Assembly (NCBI RefSeq): GCF_014654785.1
Contig: NZ_BNBD01000018.1
Coordinates: 1-64,000 of the forward strand
Reading direction: 5' to 3'
DNA: 64,000 nucleotides
From: Streptomyces mashuensis
GTDB lineage: Bacteria; Actinomycetota; Actinomycetes; Streptomycetales; Streptomycetaceae
The notes beneath the pieces are model-generated. The model searched no databases. It saw nothing but the letters and a program-made list of their open reading frames with translations, and was not told the origin of the DNA. Shown here one piece after another: positions 41,853-54,000 of the stretch; the first letter of the stretch is position 1, and the number at the start of each line of letters is the position of its first letter. A program made the translations under genes and the position numbers.

Positions 41853-43085
41853 TCAGCGGGCCGCCGTGAGGGCGAGGACGACGTTGTGACCACCGAAACC
41901 GAACGAATGACTGAGGGCCACTCGTACGTTCTGGCGGCGCGGTTGTTTGGTGACGCAGTCGATGTCCGCCTCGGGGGCGGCGGCCCCGAGGTTGGCCACC
42001 GGCGGGACGAGCCGGTGCTCGATCGTCAGCACCGTCAGGGCCGCCTCGACGGCCCCGGCCGCGCCGAGGGAGTGCCCCAGAGCGCCCTTGGGCGCCGTGA
42101 CACTGGGCCGGTGCGGCAGGACCCGCGCGATCAGGGCCGCCTCCGTGGCGTCGTTGAGCGGCGTCGAGGTGCCGTGCGCGTTGACGTGGTCCACGTCGTA
42201 CGGGTCGAGGCCCGCCTCGGCGAGCGCCGCCCGCAGGGCCGCCTCGGCACCGGCGGCCCCGGCGGGCGGCGCGGTGGGGTGGTGGGCGTCGGAGGTGCTG
42301 CCGCACCCGGCGAGCACGGCGCGCAGCCGGGCGCCGCGGGCGGCGGCGTCCCCGGCCCGTTCCAGCACCAGCACACCGGCACCCTCGGCCATGACGAAGC
42401 CGTCCCGGTCCGGGGCGAACGGCCGCGACGCACCGCCCGCGTCGCCCGTGCGCTCCGACAGGGCGCCCATGCGCCAGAAGCCCGCCGTCGACAGCCGGCC
42501 GACGGCCGCCTCGGCGCCGCCGGCCACCGCCACGTCGCAGTGCCCGGCCGCCAGCAGGTCACGGGCGACGACGAGGGCCGTGGCCCCCGAGGCGCAGGCG
42601 GTGGCGGGGGCGAGGCTCGGGCCGGTGGCCCGCAGGTCGATGGAGACCTCGCCGGCCGCCAGGTTGGGGATCATCGTGGGGATGGCCAGCGGCGACACCA
42701 TGCCGGGGCCCTGCTCCTCCAGCCGCCGTGCCTGCTCCTCCCACTCGGTGCCGCCCATCCCGCAGCCGATGACGACGGCGACCCGGGACCCGTCCCAGCC
42801 GCGCGGGTCCAGGCCCGCGTCGCGGACCGCCTCGCGGGCCGCGAGGACCGCCAGTTTGACGAACCGTCCCATGCGCCACGCCGCGCGCCCGATGCGCCGG
42901 TCGGCGTCCCGGGGGCCGGGCACACGGCAGGAGAAGTCCACCGGCAGGCCCGCCAGGGCGGGGTCGCGGGTGGCGGTGCCACGGCCGGCGCAGACCGCCT
43001 GCCACGTGGCCTCGACGCCCTCGCCGGCCGCGGTGACCAGGCCGAGCCCCGTGACGGCGATCCGCTCCGGGCGCGCCGGGCTCAC
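41853..43085 (-). CDS. FabF-like beta-ketoacyl synthase
   Basis: A 410-residue active ketosynthase: Cys near 163 in PATACASGA, His in NAHGTSTPLND, and GHSLGAAGAVEA. The C-terminal SHSFGFGGHN motif is intact. GTG at 43085 shares four bases with the ACP stop. It has no KS-beta partner, so it likely works as a homodimer with the adjacent ACP. In an NRPS cluster such a pair may extend or make the acyl chain that the first condensation domain attaches to the peptide. It could also be involved in a small polyketide unit. Confidence 0.9.
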   Translation of the reverse strand: MSPARPERIAVTGLGLVTAAGEGVEATWQAVCAGRGTATRDPALAGLPVDFSCRVPGPRDADRRIGRAAWRMGRFVKLAVLAAREAVRDAGLDPRGWDGSRVAVVIGCGMGGTEWEEQARRLEEQGPGMVSPLAIPTMIPNLAAGEVSIDLRATGPSLAPATACASGATALVVARDLLAAGHCDVAVAGGAEAAVGRLSTAGFWRMGALSERTGDAGGASRPFAPDRDGFVMAEGAGVLVLERAGDAAARGARLRAVLAGCGSTSDAHHPTAPPAGAAGAEAALRAALAEAGLDPYDVDHVNAHGTSTPLNDATEAALIARVLPHRPSVTAPKGALGHSLGAAGAVEAALTVLTIEHRLVPPVANLGAAAPEADIDCVTKQPRRQNVRVALSHSFGFGGHNVVLALTAAR

Positions 43086-43339
43086 CGCGCCGCCACGCTG
43101 CCGTCGCGCAGGGCCCGGACGTGGGCCGCGACCTCGGCCAGGGTGGTGGAGCGGGTGGCCTGCTCGCCCCGGAGCCGTACGCCGAGCCGTTCCTCCAGGA
43201 CGAGGGCGAACTCGGCCAGCGCGAGCGAGTCCATCTCCAGCTGCTCCAGGGTGGCCTCGGGGGTCACCTCGTCGTCGGGCACCTGGAAGGTGGTGGTCAG
43301 GACGGTGCGGATGGTCGCGAGGACCTCGGCGTCGGTCAT
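43082..43339 (-). CDS. Acyl carrier protein of block 3
   Basis: An 85-residue ACP; Ser38 in LEMDSLALAEFA is the phosphopantetheine site. ATG at 43339 gives the standard ACP N-terminus; a longer reading to 43396 adds a Pro-rich stretch. The ribosome site is weak. It is coupled to the KS gene and separated from the MbtH gene by a strong hairpin, so it is probably transcribed from its own promoter. Confidence 0.87.
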   Translation of the reverse strand: MTDAEVLATIRTVLTTTFQVPDDEVTPEATLEQLEMDSLALAEFALVLEERLGVRLRGEQATRSTTLAEVAAHVRALRDGSVAAR

Positions 43340-43440
43340 GGGGGAATGGTTCCGCACGAGCGGAGGCGGATCCGCGAGGCGGCCCGGCATGTTCACACGA
43401 TCGCACCAGCTGCGCGGCGCCCGCCGGCCCCGGACGCGCC

Positions 43441-43471
43441 GAGAGCCGGCAGCGGTGCGCTGCCGGCTCTC
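43441..43471 (-). terminator. Strong hairpin after the MbtH gene
   Basis: Perfect 13-base arms starting GAGAGCCGGCAGC enclose the loop GGTGC. It begins 22 bases past the MbtH stop and should end the NRPS-MFS-MbtH transcript, separating it from the ACP-KS pair. Confidence 0.7.
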
Positions 43472-43492
43472 GCCTCCGGGTGGGGCCGGGTC

Positions 43493-43702
43493 CTACCGGT
43501 CCATCGCCTCGGCCAGGCTCTTGGGCCGCATGTCGGTCCAGTTCGCCTCCACGTGGTCCAGGCACTCCTGGCGGCCGGCGGGGCCGTGCACGACGGTCCA
43601 GCCGGCCGGCACGTCCGCGAAGTCCGGCCACAGCGAGTGCTGGCCCTCGTCGTTGACGAGCACGCGGTACTGGGCGTCGTTGTCCTCGAAGGGGTTGCTC
43701 AT
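43493..43702 (-). CDS. MbtH-family NRPS chaperone
   Basis: A 69-residue MbtH-like protein with the full signature: NPFED at the start, the SLWPDFADVPAGW core with its conserved Trp residues, and the final NWTDMRPKSL. MbtH proteins bind adenylation domains and are often needed for their folding and activity. It lies with the NRPS and exporter genes and probably serves the A domains of 45015-55817 and perhaps 56912-59569. Confidence 0.96.
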   Translation of the reverse strand: MSNPFEDNDAQYRVLVNDEGQHSLWPDFADVPAGWTVVHGPAGRQECLDHVEANWTDMRPKSLAEAMDR

Positions 43703-43753
43703 GATGTCGCTCCGGTTTCTCTTCTCTCGGTTCGTGCTTCTTGTCCCGTGCGG

Positions 43754-44968
43754 TCAGCCGACGGGGACCGCCGGCTCCCCGGTGGCGGGCGCGGTACGGG
43801 CCCGTACCCCGCGCCCCACCAGGAGGGCCCCGGCGGCACTGGCCACGCCCAGCACCAGGCAGCCCGTCCAGACCGCGCCGCCGCCGAGGTGGCCGAACGC
43901 CCAGCCGCCGGTCAGCGGGCCGATCACGGCCGCCAGCGCGTAGGCCATGCCGTACAGGCCCTGGTAGCGCCCCTGGAGGTGGGCGGGCGCGAGCTTGGAG
44001 ACGACGGCGGCGCTGGTGGGCATGACGACCGCCTCGCCGAGCGTCCACACGGCGATGGAGGCGGCGAACATGGCCGGGCCGTGCGCGAACGCGGTCAGGG
44101 CCATGCCCGCGCCGAGGAGCAGCGCGCCGCCGGCGAGCAGCAGGTCGTCGTGGTAGCGGTCGACCAGCCGGGTGACGGGCAGCTGGATCACCACGACCAG
44201 CGCCCCGTTGACGGCGCTGACCAGCCCGTACATGCGCGGTGAGAGCCCGGCCTCCTGCATGGCGATGGGCTGCGTCACCTGGTACTGCGTGTAGATCACG
44301 ACGACGCCGAGGGTGATGAGCAGCAGCGCGGTGAACACGTGGTCCTTCAGCACGCTGCCCAGGCCGCCCTGCGCCTGCTCGCCGTCCGCGTCGGCGCCGT
44401 CCTGTCCGGGCCGGTGCTCGGGCACCCGCCAGGCGATCAGCACGGCGCAGGCCGCGGTGGTCGCCGCGTCGCCGACGAACAGCCAGACGTACCCGCTGCC
44501 GGCCATGAGGCCGGCCAGGACAGGGGCGGCGGCGAAGCCCAGGTTGACCGCCCAGTAGTGGACGGCGTAGGCCGTCTTGCGGTCCTCCTCGGGCACCACG
44601 TCGGCGATCATCGCGGAGAAGACCGGCCCGGCGGCGTACGAGGTGAAGCCGAGGACGAACGCCAGGACGTCGATGAGGGCGACGTGGTGGGCGAAGCCGA
44701 GGGCCAGCATCGCGCCGGCCGCGCCCGCCTGGGACACCAGGAGGGTGGGGCGCCGGCCGATGCGGTCGGCGGCGACCCCGGCCACCACCGTGGACAGCAC
44801 GCCGCCGGCCCCGTAGAGCGTGGCGACCAGGCCGACCTGGAGGGGGGTGAAGCCCTGCTTGCTGGTGAGGTAGTAGGCGAAGAACGGGATCACGAAGGAA
44901 CCGGCGTGGTTGACCAGGCTGCCGGCCCACACCCACCAGTACGCGGCGGGGAACCTTCCGAGTTTCAT
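43754..44968 (-). CDS. MFS exporter
   Basis: A 404-residue major facilitator with about 12 membrane helices. The loop 2-3 motif is present as GVAADRIGRRPT near 63-74, and a charged central loop (RPGQDGADADGEQAQGG) separates the halves. Its placement between the NRPS and MbtH genes in the same direction marks it as the likely exporter of, and self-resistance to, the peptide product. Confidence 0.9.
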   Translation of the reverse strand: MKLGRFPAAYWWVWAGSLVNHAGSFVIPFFAYYLTSKQGFTPLQVGLVATLYGAGGVLSTVVAGVAADRIGRRPTLLVSQAGAAGAMLALGFAHHVALIDVLAFVLGFTSYAAGPVFSAMIADVVPEEDRKTAYAVHYWAVNLGFAAAPVLAGLMAGSGYVWLFVGDAATTAACAVLIAWRVPEHRPGQDGADADGEQAQGGLGSVLKDHVFTALLLITLGVVVIYTQYQVTQPIAMQEAGLSPRMYGLVSAVNGALVVVIQLPVTRLVDRYHDDLLLAGGALLLGAGMALTAFAHGPAMFAASIAVWTLGEAVVMPTSAAVVSKLAPAHLQGRYQGLYGMAYALAAVIGPLTGGWAFGHLGGGAVWTGCLVLGVASAAGALLVGRGVRARTAPATGEPAVPVG

Positions 44969-45014
44969 CGCGAGCCGTCCTTTTCCTTGTCCGTGCTGGT
45001 GTGCGGTGTGCGGG

Positions 45015-48000
45015 TCACGGGCGGCGCATCCGCCGCAGTGCGGGCCGCTGCTTCCGGCCGCCGGCCTGGTCGAGGCGGCCGGCGAGGCCGGCCACGGTCG
45101 GCGACTCGAAGACGGCCCGGATGCCGGGTTCGGCGCCCAGCACGGAACGGATCCGGCTGATGAGGCGCGTCACCAGGAGCGAATGGCCGCCCATGTCGAA
45201 GAAGTTGTCGTCGATGCCCACGGCCGGTACGCCGAGCACTTCCGCGAACAGGCCGCACAGCACCTCCTCCTGCGGCGTGCGCGGGGGCCGGCTGCCGGCC
45301 GCCGGGGCGAAGTCCGGTGCGGGCAGGGCACGGCGGTCCAGCTTGCCGTTGGGGGTGAGCGGCAGGGCGTCGAGGGTGACGAACGCGGACGGCATCATGT
45401 AGTCGGGCAGGCCGGCCGACGCGTACCGGCGCATCTCGGTGGCCAGCGCGCTGCCCTCGAAGGAGACGGACGGGACGTTGGTGAGGCCCGTGAGGTCGCC
45501 GGGGGCCCGGCCCGCCGCGGCCGGCAGGTACAGGTCCGTGAGCGTGGTGCCGGGCGCGTCCTCCGGGTCCACGAACAGCACGTCGAAGGTGTCGTGCCCG
45601 CTGCCGGACCAGGTGGCCACGGTCCGGTAGCCGAGCTCCTCCCCCGCCGCACAGAACGCCTCGGGGTCGACGCCGTGCGCGGTGCCGGGCAGCCGCAGGT
45701 TGGGCACGCCGGTGACGCGCAGCCGGGCGGGGCGCTTGCGGGCCACGTGCTCGGTGACGGTGCCGAGGGTGTCCTCGCCCGGCCGCCAGGGGAACGCCTC
45801 GGCGTCGCGCAGCGACACCAGGGCCCCGGCGGGCTTCTTGTGCAGGACGGCCTCGTAGCGGTAGCGGGTCAGCTCGTTGTGGTAGTCGCCGCGCTTGATG
45901 CGGATGTCGGCGCCGGCGAGCCCGGGGACGGCCTCGGCGAGGGCGGCGAAGTACTCGGGCGCGACGAGCAGCTCCTTCTCCATCAGCGCAGCCCGTTCGG
46001 CCTTGCGCCGCAGCTCGGCGGGGTCGTCCTCGCCGGTGCGGGCGGCCTGGACGTCGGCGTGGAAGGCGTGCAGCAGGCGCAGGTTGCGTACGTCGCCGAC
46101 GACGATGACGCCGCCGGGGGCGAGCAGGTCCGTGGCCTTGCGGAGCACGTCGGTGAGGTAGTCGGCGCTGGGGAAGTACTGCACGACGGAGTTGAGGAGG
46201 ACCACGTCGAAGTACCCCTCGGGCAGCCCGTCGACGACGTGCGCCGGCTGTTGCCGCAGCTCCACGCGGCCGTCGAGCTCCGGGACGCCGGCGACCTTGG
46301 CCCGCAGCGCCTCGATGACGGGGGCGGAGAAGTCGGTGCCCCAGTACGTCTCGCAGCCGGGCGCCAGGCGGGACAGCAGGAGGCCGCTGCCGACGCCGAT
46401 CTCCAGGATGCGCCGCGGGGCGTGCTCCTGGACGCGGGTCACGGCGGCGTCCCGCCACCGGCGCATCTCGCCGACCGGGATGCGGGCGTTGTCGTAGCTG
46501 CTCACCCACAGGCCGAAGTCCTCGCCGAACTCGGCGGAGGCGGCGTCGGCGTAGATGGAGTCGTAGATGTCCTGCCACTCGCCGACGCGGTGGCCCTCGG
46601 CGACCTCGCCCTGCCGGGCCTCTTCGCCCACCGGCACGACGTAGGCCACCAGGCGCTTGTTGCCGGGCTGGTCCTCGCGGACGGTGACGGCGACGCGGTC
46701 GACCAGGGGGTGCCGGGAGAGGACGGTCTCGATCTCGCCCAGCTCGATGCGGAAGCCGCGGATCTTCACCTGGTCGTCGACGCGGCGGACGAACTCCAGC
46801 TCGCCGGAGGACGTCCAGCGGACCAGGTCGCCGGTGCGGTACATGCGGGCGCCGGGGCCGGCGAACGGGTCGGCGACGAATCGTTCCGCCGTGAGGCCGG
46901 GCCGGCCCAGGTAGCCGCGGACCACGCCGGTGCCGCCGATGTACAGCTCACCGGCGACGCCCACGGGCACCGGGCGCAGGTGGGCGTCGAGGACGTACAC
47001 CCGGGTGTTGGCGATGGGCCGGCCGATGCGCGGCGTGGCCGCCGTGGCCGCGTCCAGCACGGAGGACGTCGACCAGATCGTGGTCTCGGTGGGCCCGTAG
47101 AGGTTGGTCACCGAGGCCGCGCCGTCGACGAGCGAGGCGGCCAGGTCGCCCGGCAGGGCCTCGCCGCCGACGAGGACGCGGACGCCCGCCAGCGGGAGGC
47201 CGTCGGCGACGGCCACGCGCCACAGGCTCGGCGTGGCCTGCATCACCGTGACGCCGTGCCGGACGACGAGGTCGCGGAGCGCGGCGGTGTCACGGACGGC
47301 GTCCCGGTCGGCCAGGACGACGCAGGCGCCGCTGAGCAGCGGCACGAACGTCTCCAGGCCGGCGATGTCGAAGCCGAAGGTGGTGACGGCCAGCAGCCGG
47401 TCGCCGGCGTCGAAGGCGAGCTGTTCCCGCATGGAGGCGAGGAAGTTGACCAGGCTGTCCTGCGGCACGACGACGCCCTTGGGGCGGCCGGTGGAGCCGG
47501 AGGTGTAGATGACGTAGGCGGGGTGGGACAGGGGGTGCGCCGCGACGGTGACGTCGTCGGCCGGGTGTGCGGCGACGGCACCGGCGGTGGCGGGGTCGTC
47601 GAGCACGACCTGTCGGACGCCCGCCCCGGGCAGGGTGCCGGCGGTCTCGCGCGTGGTGAGCAGGAGCGCGGGGCGCGCGTCGTCGAGCATGTACGCGATG
47701 CGGTCGGCCGGGTAGTCGGGGTCGACCGGCAGGTAGGCCGCGCCGGTGGTGAGTACGGCGAGGAGGGCCACCACGTAGTCGGCGGTGCGGGGCAGCGCGA
47801 GCGCCACGATCCGCTCGGGCCCGGCGCCTTCGGCCAGCAGGTGGCGGGCCAGCCGGTTGGCGCGGGCGTTCAGTTCGGCGTACGTGAGGGTCTCGTCGCC
47901 GCAGACCACGGCGGTGGCGTCCGGGGTGCGGGCCGCCCACGTCCGGAACTGCTCCGCGACGCCGGCGGTGGGCACCGGGGCGTCGGTGGCGTTCCACCCG

Positions 48001-51000
48001 GTCAGCAGGCGGTGCCCTTCGCCCTCGTCGAGCAGGTCGACCGCGCCGAGCCGGACGGCGGGGTCGGCGACCACGGCGCGCAGCAGCCGTTCGAAGCGGC
48101 GGGCGAGGGTGACGACCGTGTCGCGGTCGAAGAGGTCGGTGGCGTACTCGACGTCGCCCTCGACGCCCGCGGGGCTGCCGTCCGCGGCGAACCGCTCGGT
48201 GAGGCTCCACGACATGTCGAACTTGGACGTGCCGACGTCGAGCCGCTCCTCGCGGAGCCGCAGCCCGGCCAGCTCCAGGCTGCCCTCGCGGTTGTTCTGG
48301 AGGGCGAACATCACCTGGAACAGCGGCTGGTAGGCGGCCGAGCGGACGGGGTTGAGGACCTCCACCAGGCGCTCGAACGGCAGGTCCTGGTGGTCGTAGG
48401 CGGACAGGGTGGTGTCCCGGACGCGGGTGAGGAGCTCGGTGAAGCCCGGGTCGCCCGAGGTGTCGGTGCGCAGCACGAGAGTATTGACGAAGAATCCGAC
48501 CAGATCGTTGAGCGCCTCGTCGGTGCGGCCGGCGACGGGTACGCCCACGGGCACGTCGGTGCCGGCGCCCAGGCGGGTGAGCAGCCCGGCGAACGCCGCC
48601 TGGAGCACCATGAAGGCGCTGACGCCGGTCTCGCGGGCCAGGGCAGCGATGCCGTCGTGGAGGTCGGCGGGGAGGCCGAAGGTGATGCGCTCGCCGCGGT
48701 GGGTGGGGGTGGCGGGGCGCGGCCGGTCGGTGGGCAGGGCGAGCTGGTCGGGGATGCCGGACAGCTGCTCGCGCCAGTAGGCGAGCTGCCGTGCGGCGAG
48801 GCTGTCGGGGTCGGCCTCGTCGCCCAGGAGCTCCCGCTGCCACAGCGCGTAGTCGGCGTACTGCACCGGCAGCGCGTCCCACACCGGCGCCTCGCCGGCG
48901 CAGCGGGCCGCGTAGGCCCGTGACAGGTCGCGGATCAGCGGCTCCAGGGACCAGCCGTCGCAGGCGATGTGGTGGATCACCACGAGGAGCACGTGCTCCC
49001 GTTCGGAGAGGCTGAAGAGCCGGACCCGTACGGGCAGTTCGGTGGAGAGGTCGAAGCCGTGGGCGCCCTCGGCCGCGACGGCCGCGGTGAGCTCGTCCTC
49101 GTCGCCGACCGGGACGACGGCGACGTCGGGCCGTACGCCGGCGGGGTCGGTGATGCGCTGCCAGGGCTCGCCGTCGGTCTCGGCGACGACGGTGCGCAGG
49201 CTCTCGTGCCGGACCATGAGGTCGCGCACCGCGGCCCGCAGGGCGTCCGGGTCGGGCGTGCCGTGCAGCCGCAGCGGCATGGCCATGTTGTACGTGGCGC
49301 TGCGGCCCTCCAGGCGGGAGAGGAACCACAGCCGCTGCTGCGCGTACGACACGGGCAGCACCTCGGGGCGCGGCGCGGCCGCCCGCAGCACCGGACGGCC
49401 GCCCGCCGCGGAGGCGACGCGCTCGGCCAGGCCCGCGACGGTCGGCGCCTGGAACAGCGCCCGCACGGGCACGTCGACGCCGAAGACGGAACGGATGCGG
49501 CTGATGACCCGGGTGGCCAGCAGGGAGTGGCCGCCCAGCGCGAAGAAGTCGTCGTCGACACCGACGCCCGGCACGCCCAGGACCTCGGCGAACAGGCCGC
49601 AGAGGATCTCCTCGCGCGGGGTGCGCGGCGCGCGGCCGGCGACGGGGGTGAGGTCCGGCACGGGCAGGGCGCGCCGGTCGAGCTTGCCGCTGGACGTCAC
49701 CGGCAGCGCGTCGAGGACGACGAAGGCCGAGGGCACCATGTAGTCGGGCAGCGCGCCCGCGACGAAGGTGCGGAGCGCCGCGACGTCCACACTGTCGTGG
49801 CCGGCCGTGCCGGCCGCGGCGGACGGCACGACGTAGCCGACGAGACGGGGGTCGCCCGCGCGGTCCTCCCGGACGACCACGGCCACCTGGCCCACGGCGG
49901 GGTGGCGGGAGAGCACGGCCTCGATCTCGCCGGGTTCGATGCGGAAGCCACGGATCTTCACCTGGTCGTCGGCGCGGCCGAGGAACTCGATGTGGCCGGA
50001 GCGGGTCCAGCGGACCAGGTCGCCGGTGCGGTACATGCGGGCACCGGGACCGGCGAACGGGTCGGCGACGAAGCGTTCCGCGGTCAGGCCGGGCCGGTTG
50101 AGGTAGCCGCGGGCGACGCCGGCGCCGCCCACGTACAGTTCGCCGGCGACGCCTACGGGCACCGGGCGCAGCGTGGCGTCGAGGACGTAGGCGCGGGCGC
50201 CGGGCACAGCGCGGCCGATGACGGGCCGGTCGCTGCCGGTGATCTCGCCGTCGACGGAGTCGACGGTGCATTCGGTGGGGCCGTAGGTGTTGTAGGCGAC
50301 GACGCCGGTGCGGGCCAGCAGGTCGTCCCAGAGGGCCTGGGGCACGGACTCGCCGCCGAGGACGAGCATGAGCGGGGTGTGGCCGCCCTCGTCGAGCAGG
50401 CCGAAGGACATGAGCTGCTGGATGTAGCCGGGGGTGCCGTCGACGGCGTCGATGCGTTCGCGGCGGACGTGGGCGACGAACGCCTCGGCGTCCAGCCGGA
50501 CGGCTTCGTCGACGATGTGCAGCTCGTGGCCGTCGATCATCCACAGCAGCGGGTCCCAGGACGCGTCGAAGGACCAGGAGGCGGTGTGGGCGACGCGCAG
50601 CCGGCGTCCGCCGGCGGCCCGGAGCGCGGTGGTGAACAGGGCGGAGCCGCTGCTGTAGACGCGGGCGAGGTTGGCCAGGCCGCCGTGTTCGACGACGACG
50701 CCCTTGGGGCGGCCGGTGGAACCCGACGTGTAGATCACGTAGGCGGGGGTGGCCGGGGTCAGGGGCCGGCCGCGGTCGGCGTCGGTCGGGTCGTGGTCCG
50801 GGCGGGCGGCGAGGGCCGCGGCGGTGCCGGCGTCGTCCAGGACGAGGCGGGGCACGTCCGTGGCGGGGAGCCCGGCGGCGGCGTCGTGGACGGTGACGAC
50901 GAGCGCGGGGCGCGCGTCGTCGAGCATGGACGCGATGCGGTCGGCCGGGTGGCCGGGGTCGAGCGGCAGGTAGGCGGCGCCGGTCTTGAGGACCGCGAGG

Positions 51001-54000
51001 AGGGCCACGACGAAGTCGGCGGTGCGCGGCAGCGCGAGCGCCACGATACTTTCCGCGTTCTCCGCGCCGACGCCGCCGGCCAGCAGGTGGTGGGCCAGCC
51101 GGTTGGCGCGGGCGTCGAGCTCCGCGTACGTCAGCCGGTCGGTGCCGCACACGAGTGCGGTGGCGTCGGGGGTGCGGCGGGTGGTGGCGCGGAACAGGTC
51201 GAGCACGGTGTCGTGGGTGTGCGCTGCGCCGGTGTCGTTCCACTCGACGAGGAGGCGGTGCTGCTCGTCCTCGTCGAGCACGCCGATCTCGCTGAGCCGT
51301 ACGCCCGGGTCGGCGGCGACGGCCCGCAGGAGCCGTTCGAAGCGGACGGCGATCGCCTCGGCCGTCTCCGGGTCGAAGAGGTCGGCGGCGTACTCCAGTT
51401 CGCCGTCCATGCCGGTGGGGCCGCCGTCGCCGGCGAAGCGCTCGTCGACGGTGAGGCACAGGTCGAACTTGGCGGTGCCGTTCGGCACGGGCTCGGCCGT
51501 CACGTCCAGGCCGGACAGGTCGAAGGTGGTGGCCGGGTTGCTCTGGAAGGCCAGCATCACCTGGAAGAGCGGCTGGTGGGCGGCGGACCGGACGGGGTTG
51601 AGGACCTCGACGAGCCGGTCGAAGGGCAGGTCCTGGTGCTCGAAGGCGGTGAGGTCGGTGTCGCGGACGCGGTCCAGCAGCTCGGTGAAGGCCGGGTCGC
51701 CGGAGGTGTCGGTGCGCAGCACGAGGGTGTTGACGAAGAAGCCCACCAGGTCGTCCAGCGCCTCGTCGGCGCGGCCGGCGACGGGCACGCCCACGGGCAC
51801 GTCGGTGCCGGCGCCCAGGCGGGTGAGCAGGGCGGCGAACGCCGCCTGGACCACCATGAAGACGCTGACCCCGGCGTCGCGGGCGACGGCCGCGACCTGC
51901 CGGTGCAGGTCCGCGTCGATCCGGACGGGGACGACGCCGCCGCGGTGGGTGGCCGTGGCCGGGCGGGGGCGGTCGGTGGGCAGGGCGAGCTGGTCGGGGA
52001 TGCCGGCCAGCTGCTCGCGCCAGTAGGCGAGCTGGCGTGCGGCGAGGCTGTCGGGGTCGGCCTCGTCGCCGAGCAGCTGCCGCTGCCACAGCGCGTAGTC
52101 GGCGTACTGCACCGGCAGCGCGTCCCACACCGGTGCCTCGCCGGCGCAGCGTGCCGCGTAGGCCCGGGACAGGTCGCGGATCAGCGGCTCCAGTGACCAG
52201 CCGTCGCAGGCGATGTGGTGGAGGACGAGCAGGAGCACGTGCTCCTGCTCGGACAGTGTGAAGAGACATATGCGCACGGGGAGTTCGGCCGTCACGTCGA
52301 AGCCGTGGGCGCCTTCGGTCACCACGGCGGCGGTGAGCTCGGCCTCGTCGCGGACCGGCGTCTCGGCCCATGCGGGTTCGGCCTCGCCGAGGGTGCGGAC
52401 CAGCTGGCAGGGTTCGCCGTCCACCTCGCCGACGACGGTGCGCAGGCTCTCGTGCCGGACGACGAGGTCGCGCACGGCGGCGCGCAGGGCGTCACGGTCG
52501 AGGGTGCCGCGCAGGCGCAGCGGGATCGGCATGTTGTACGTGCCGCTGCGGCCCTCCAGCCGGGACAGGAACCACAGCCGCTGCTGGGCGTACGAGACGG
52601 GCAGCACGTCGGGGCGCGGTTCGGCAGCGGCGAGCACCGGGCGGGCGCTGCCCGCGGAGGCGAGGTGCCCGGCCAGGCCGGCCACCGTCGGGGCCTGGAA
52701 CAGGGCGCGGACGGGCAGGTCGACGCCGAAGACGGAGCGGATGCGGCTGATGACGCGGGTGGCCAGCAGGGAGTGGCCGCCCAGCTCGAAGAAGTTGTCG
52801 TCGATGCCGACGCCGGGCACGCCGAGGATCTCGGCGAACAGGCCGCAGAGGGTCTCCTCCTGCGGGGTGCGCGGGCCGCGGCCGCCGGCGGCGGCCGTGA
52901 GGTCGGGGGCCGGCAGGGCGCGCCGGTCCAGCTTGCCGTTCGAGGTCAGCGGCAGCGCGTCGAGGACGACGAAGGCCGAGGGCACCATGTAGTCGGGCAG
53001 CACACCAGTGACGGAGGCGCGCAGCGCCGCGACGTCCACGCCGTCCGGGCCCGCGGCGGCGGACGGCACGACGTAGCCGACGAGGCGGCGGTCCCCGGGG
53101 CGGTCCTCGCGGACGACCACGGCCACCTGGCCGGCGGCGGGGTGGCGGGAGAGGGCGGCCTCGATCTCGCCGAGCTCGATGCGGAAGCCGCGGACCTTGA
53201 CCTGGTCGTCGGCGCGGCCCATGAACTCCAGTTCGCCGGTGGTGCTCCACCGGGCCAGGTCGCCGGTGCGGTACATGCGGGCGCCGGGGCCGGCGAAGGG
53301 GTCGGCGACGAAGCGTTCCGCGGTCAGCCCCGGCCGGTCGAGGTAGCCCCGGGCCAGGCCGGCGCCGCCCACGTACATCTCCCCCACCACGCCCGGCGGC
53401 ACGGGCGACAGGGAGGCGTCGAGCACGTAGACGCGCAGGTCGGGGATGCCGGTGCCGATGACACTGCCCTGGTTCGACAGGGCGGTGGCGCGGTCCAGGG
53501 GCCGGTGGGTGACGTGCACGGTGGTCTCGGTGATGCCGTACATGTTGACCAGCACCGGCGCGTCGTCGGCGTGGCGGGCGTACCAGTGCGCCAGCTTGCC
53601 GGGCTCCAGCGCCTCGCCGCCGAAGACGACGTAGCGCAGCGCGAGTTCCTGGCCCGGGTTCTCGGCGTCCGCCTGCATGAGCTGGTAGAAGGCCGACGGC
53701 GTCTGGTTGAGCACGGTGACCCGCTCGGCGGCCAGCAGGCGCAGGAAGTCGGCGGGGGAACGGCTGGTGTCGTAGGGCACCACGACGAGGCGGCCGCCCC
53801 GGAGGAGGGCGCCCCAGATCTCCCAGACCGAGAAGTCGAAGGCGTACGAGTGGAACAGCGTCCACACGTCGTCCGGGCCGAAGCCGAACCAGTGGTCGGT
53901 GGCCGTGAGCAGCCGCGTGACGTTGCGGTGCGGCACGACGACGCCCTTGGGGCGGCCGGTCGAGCCCGAGGTGTAGATGACGTACGCGGCGTGGTCCGGG

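Noticed and set aside
44910..48923. Plus-strand open frame of over 1300 codons
   Set aside because: Same GC-driven shadow, here across the MFS start and NRPS module 3; no motifs.
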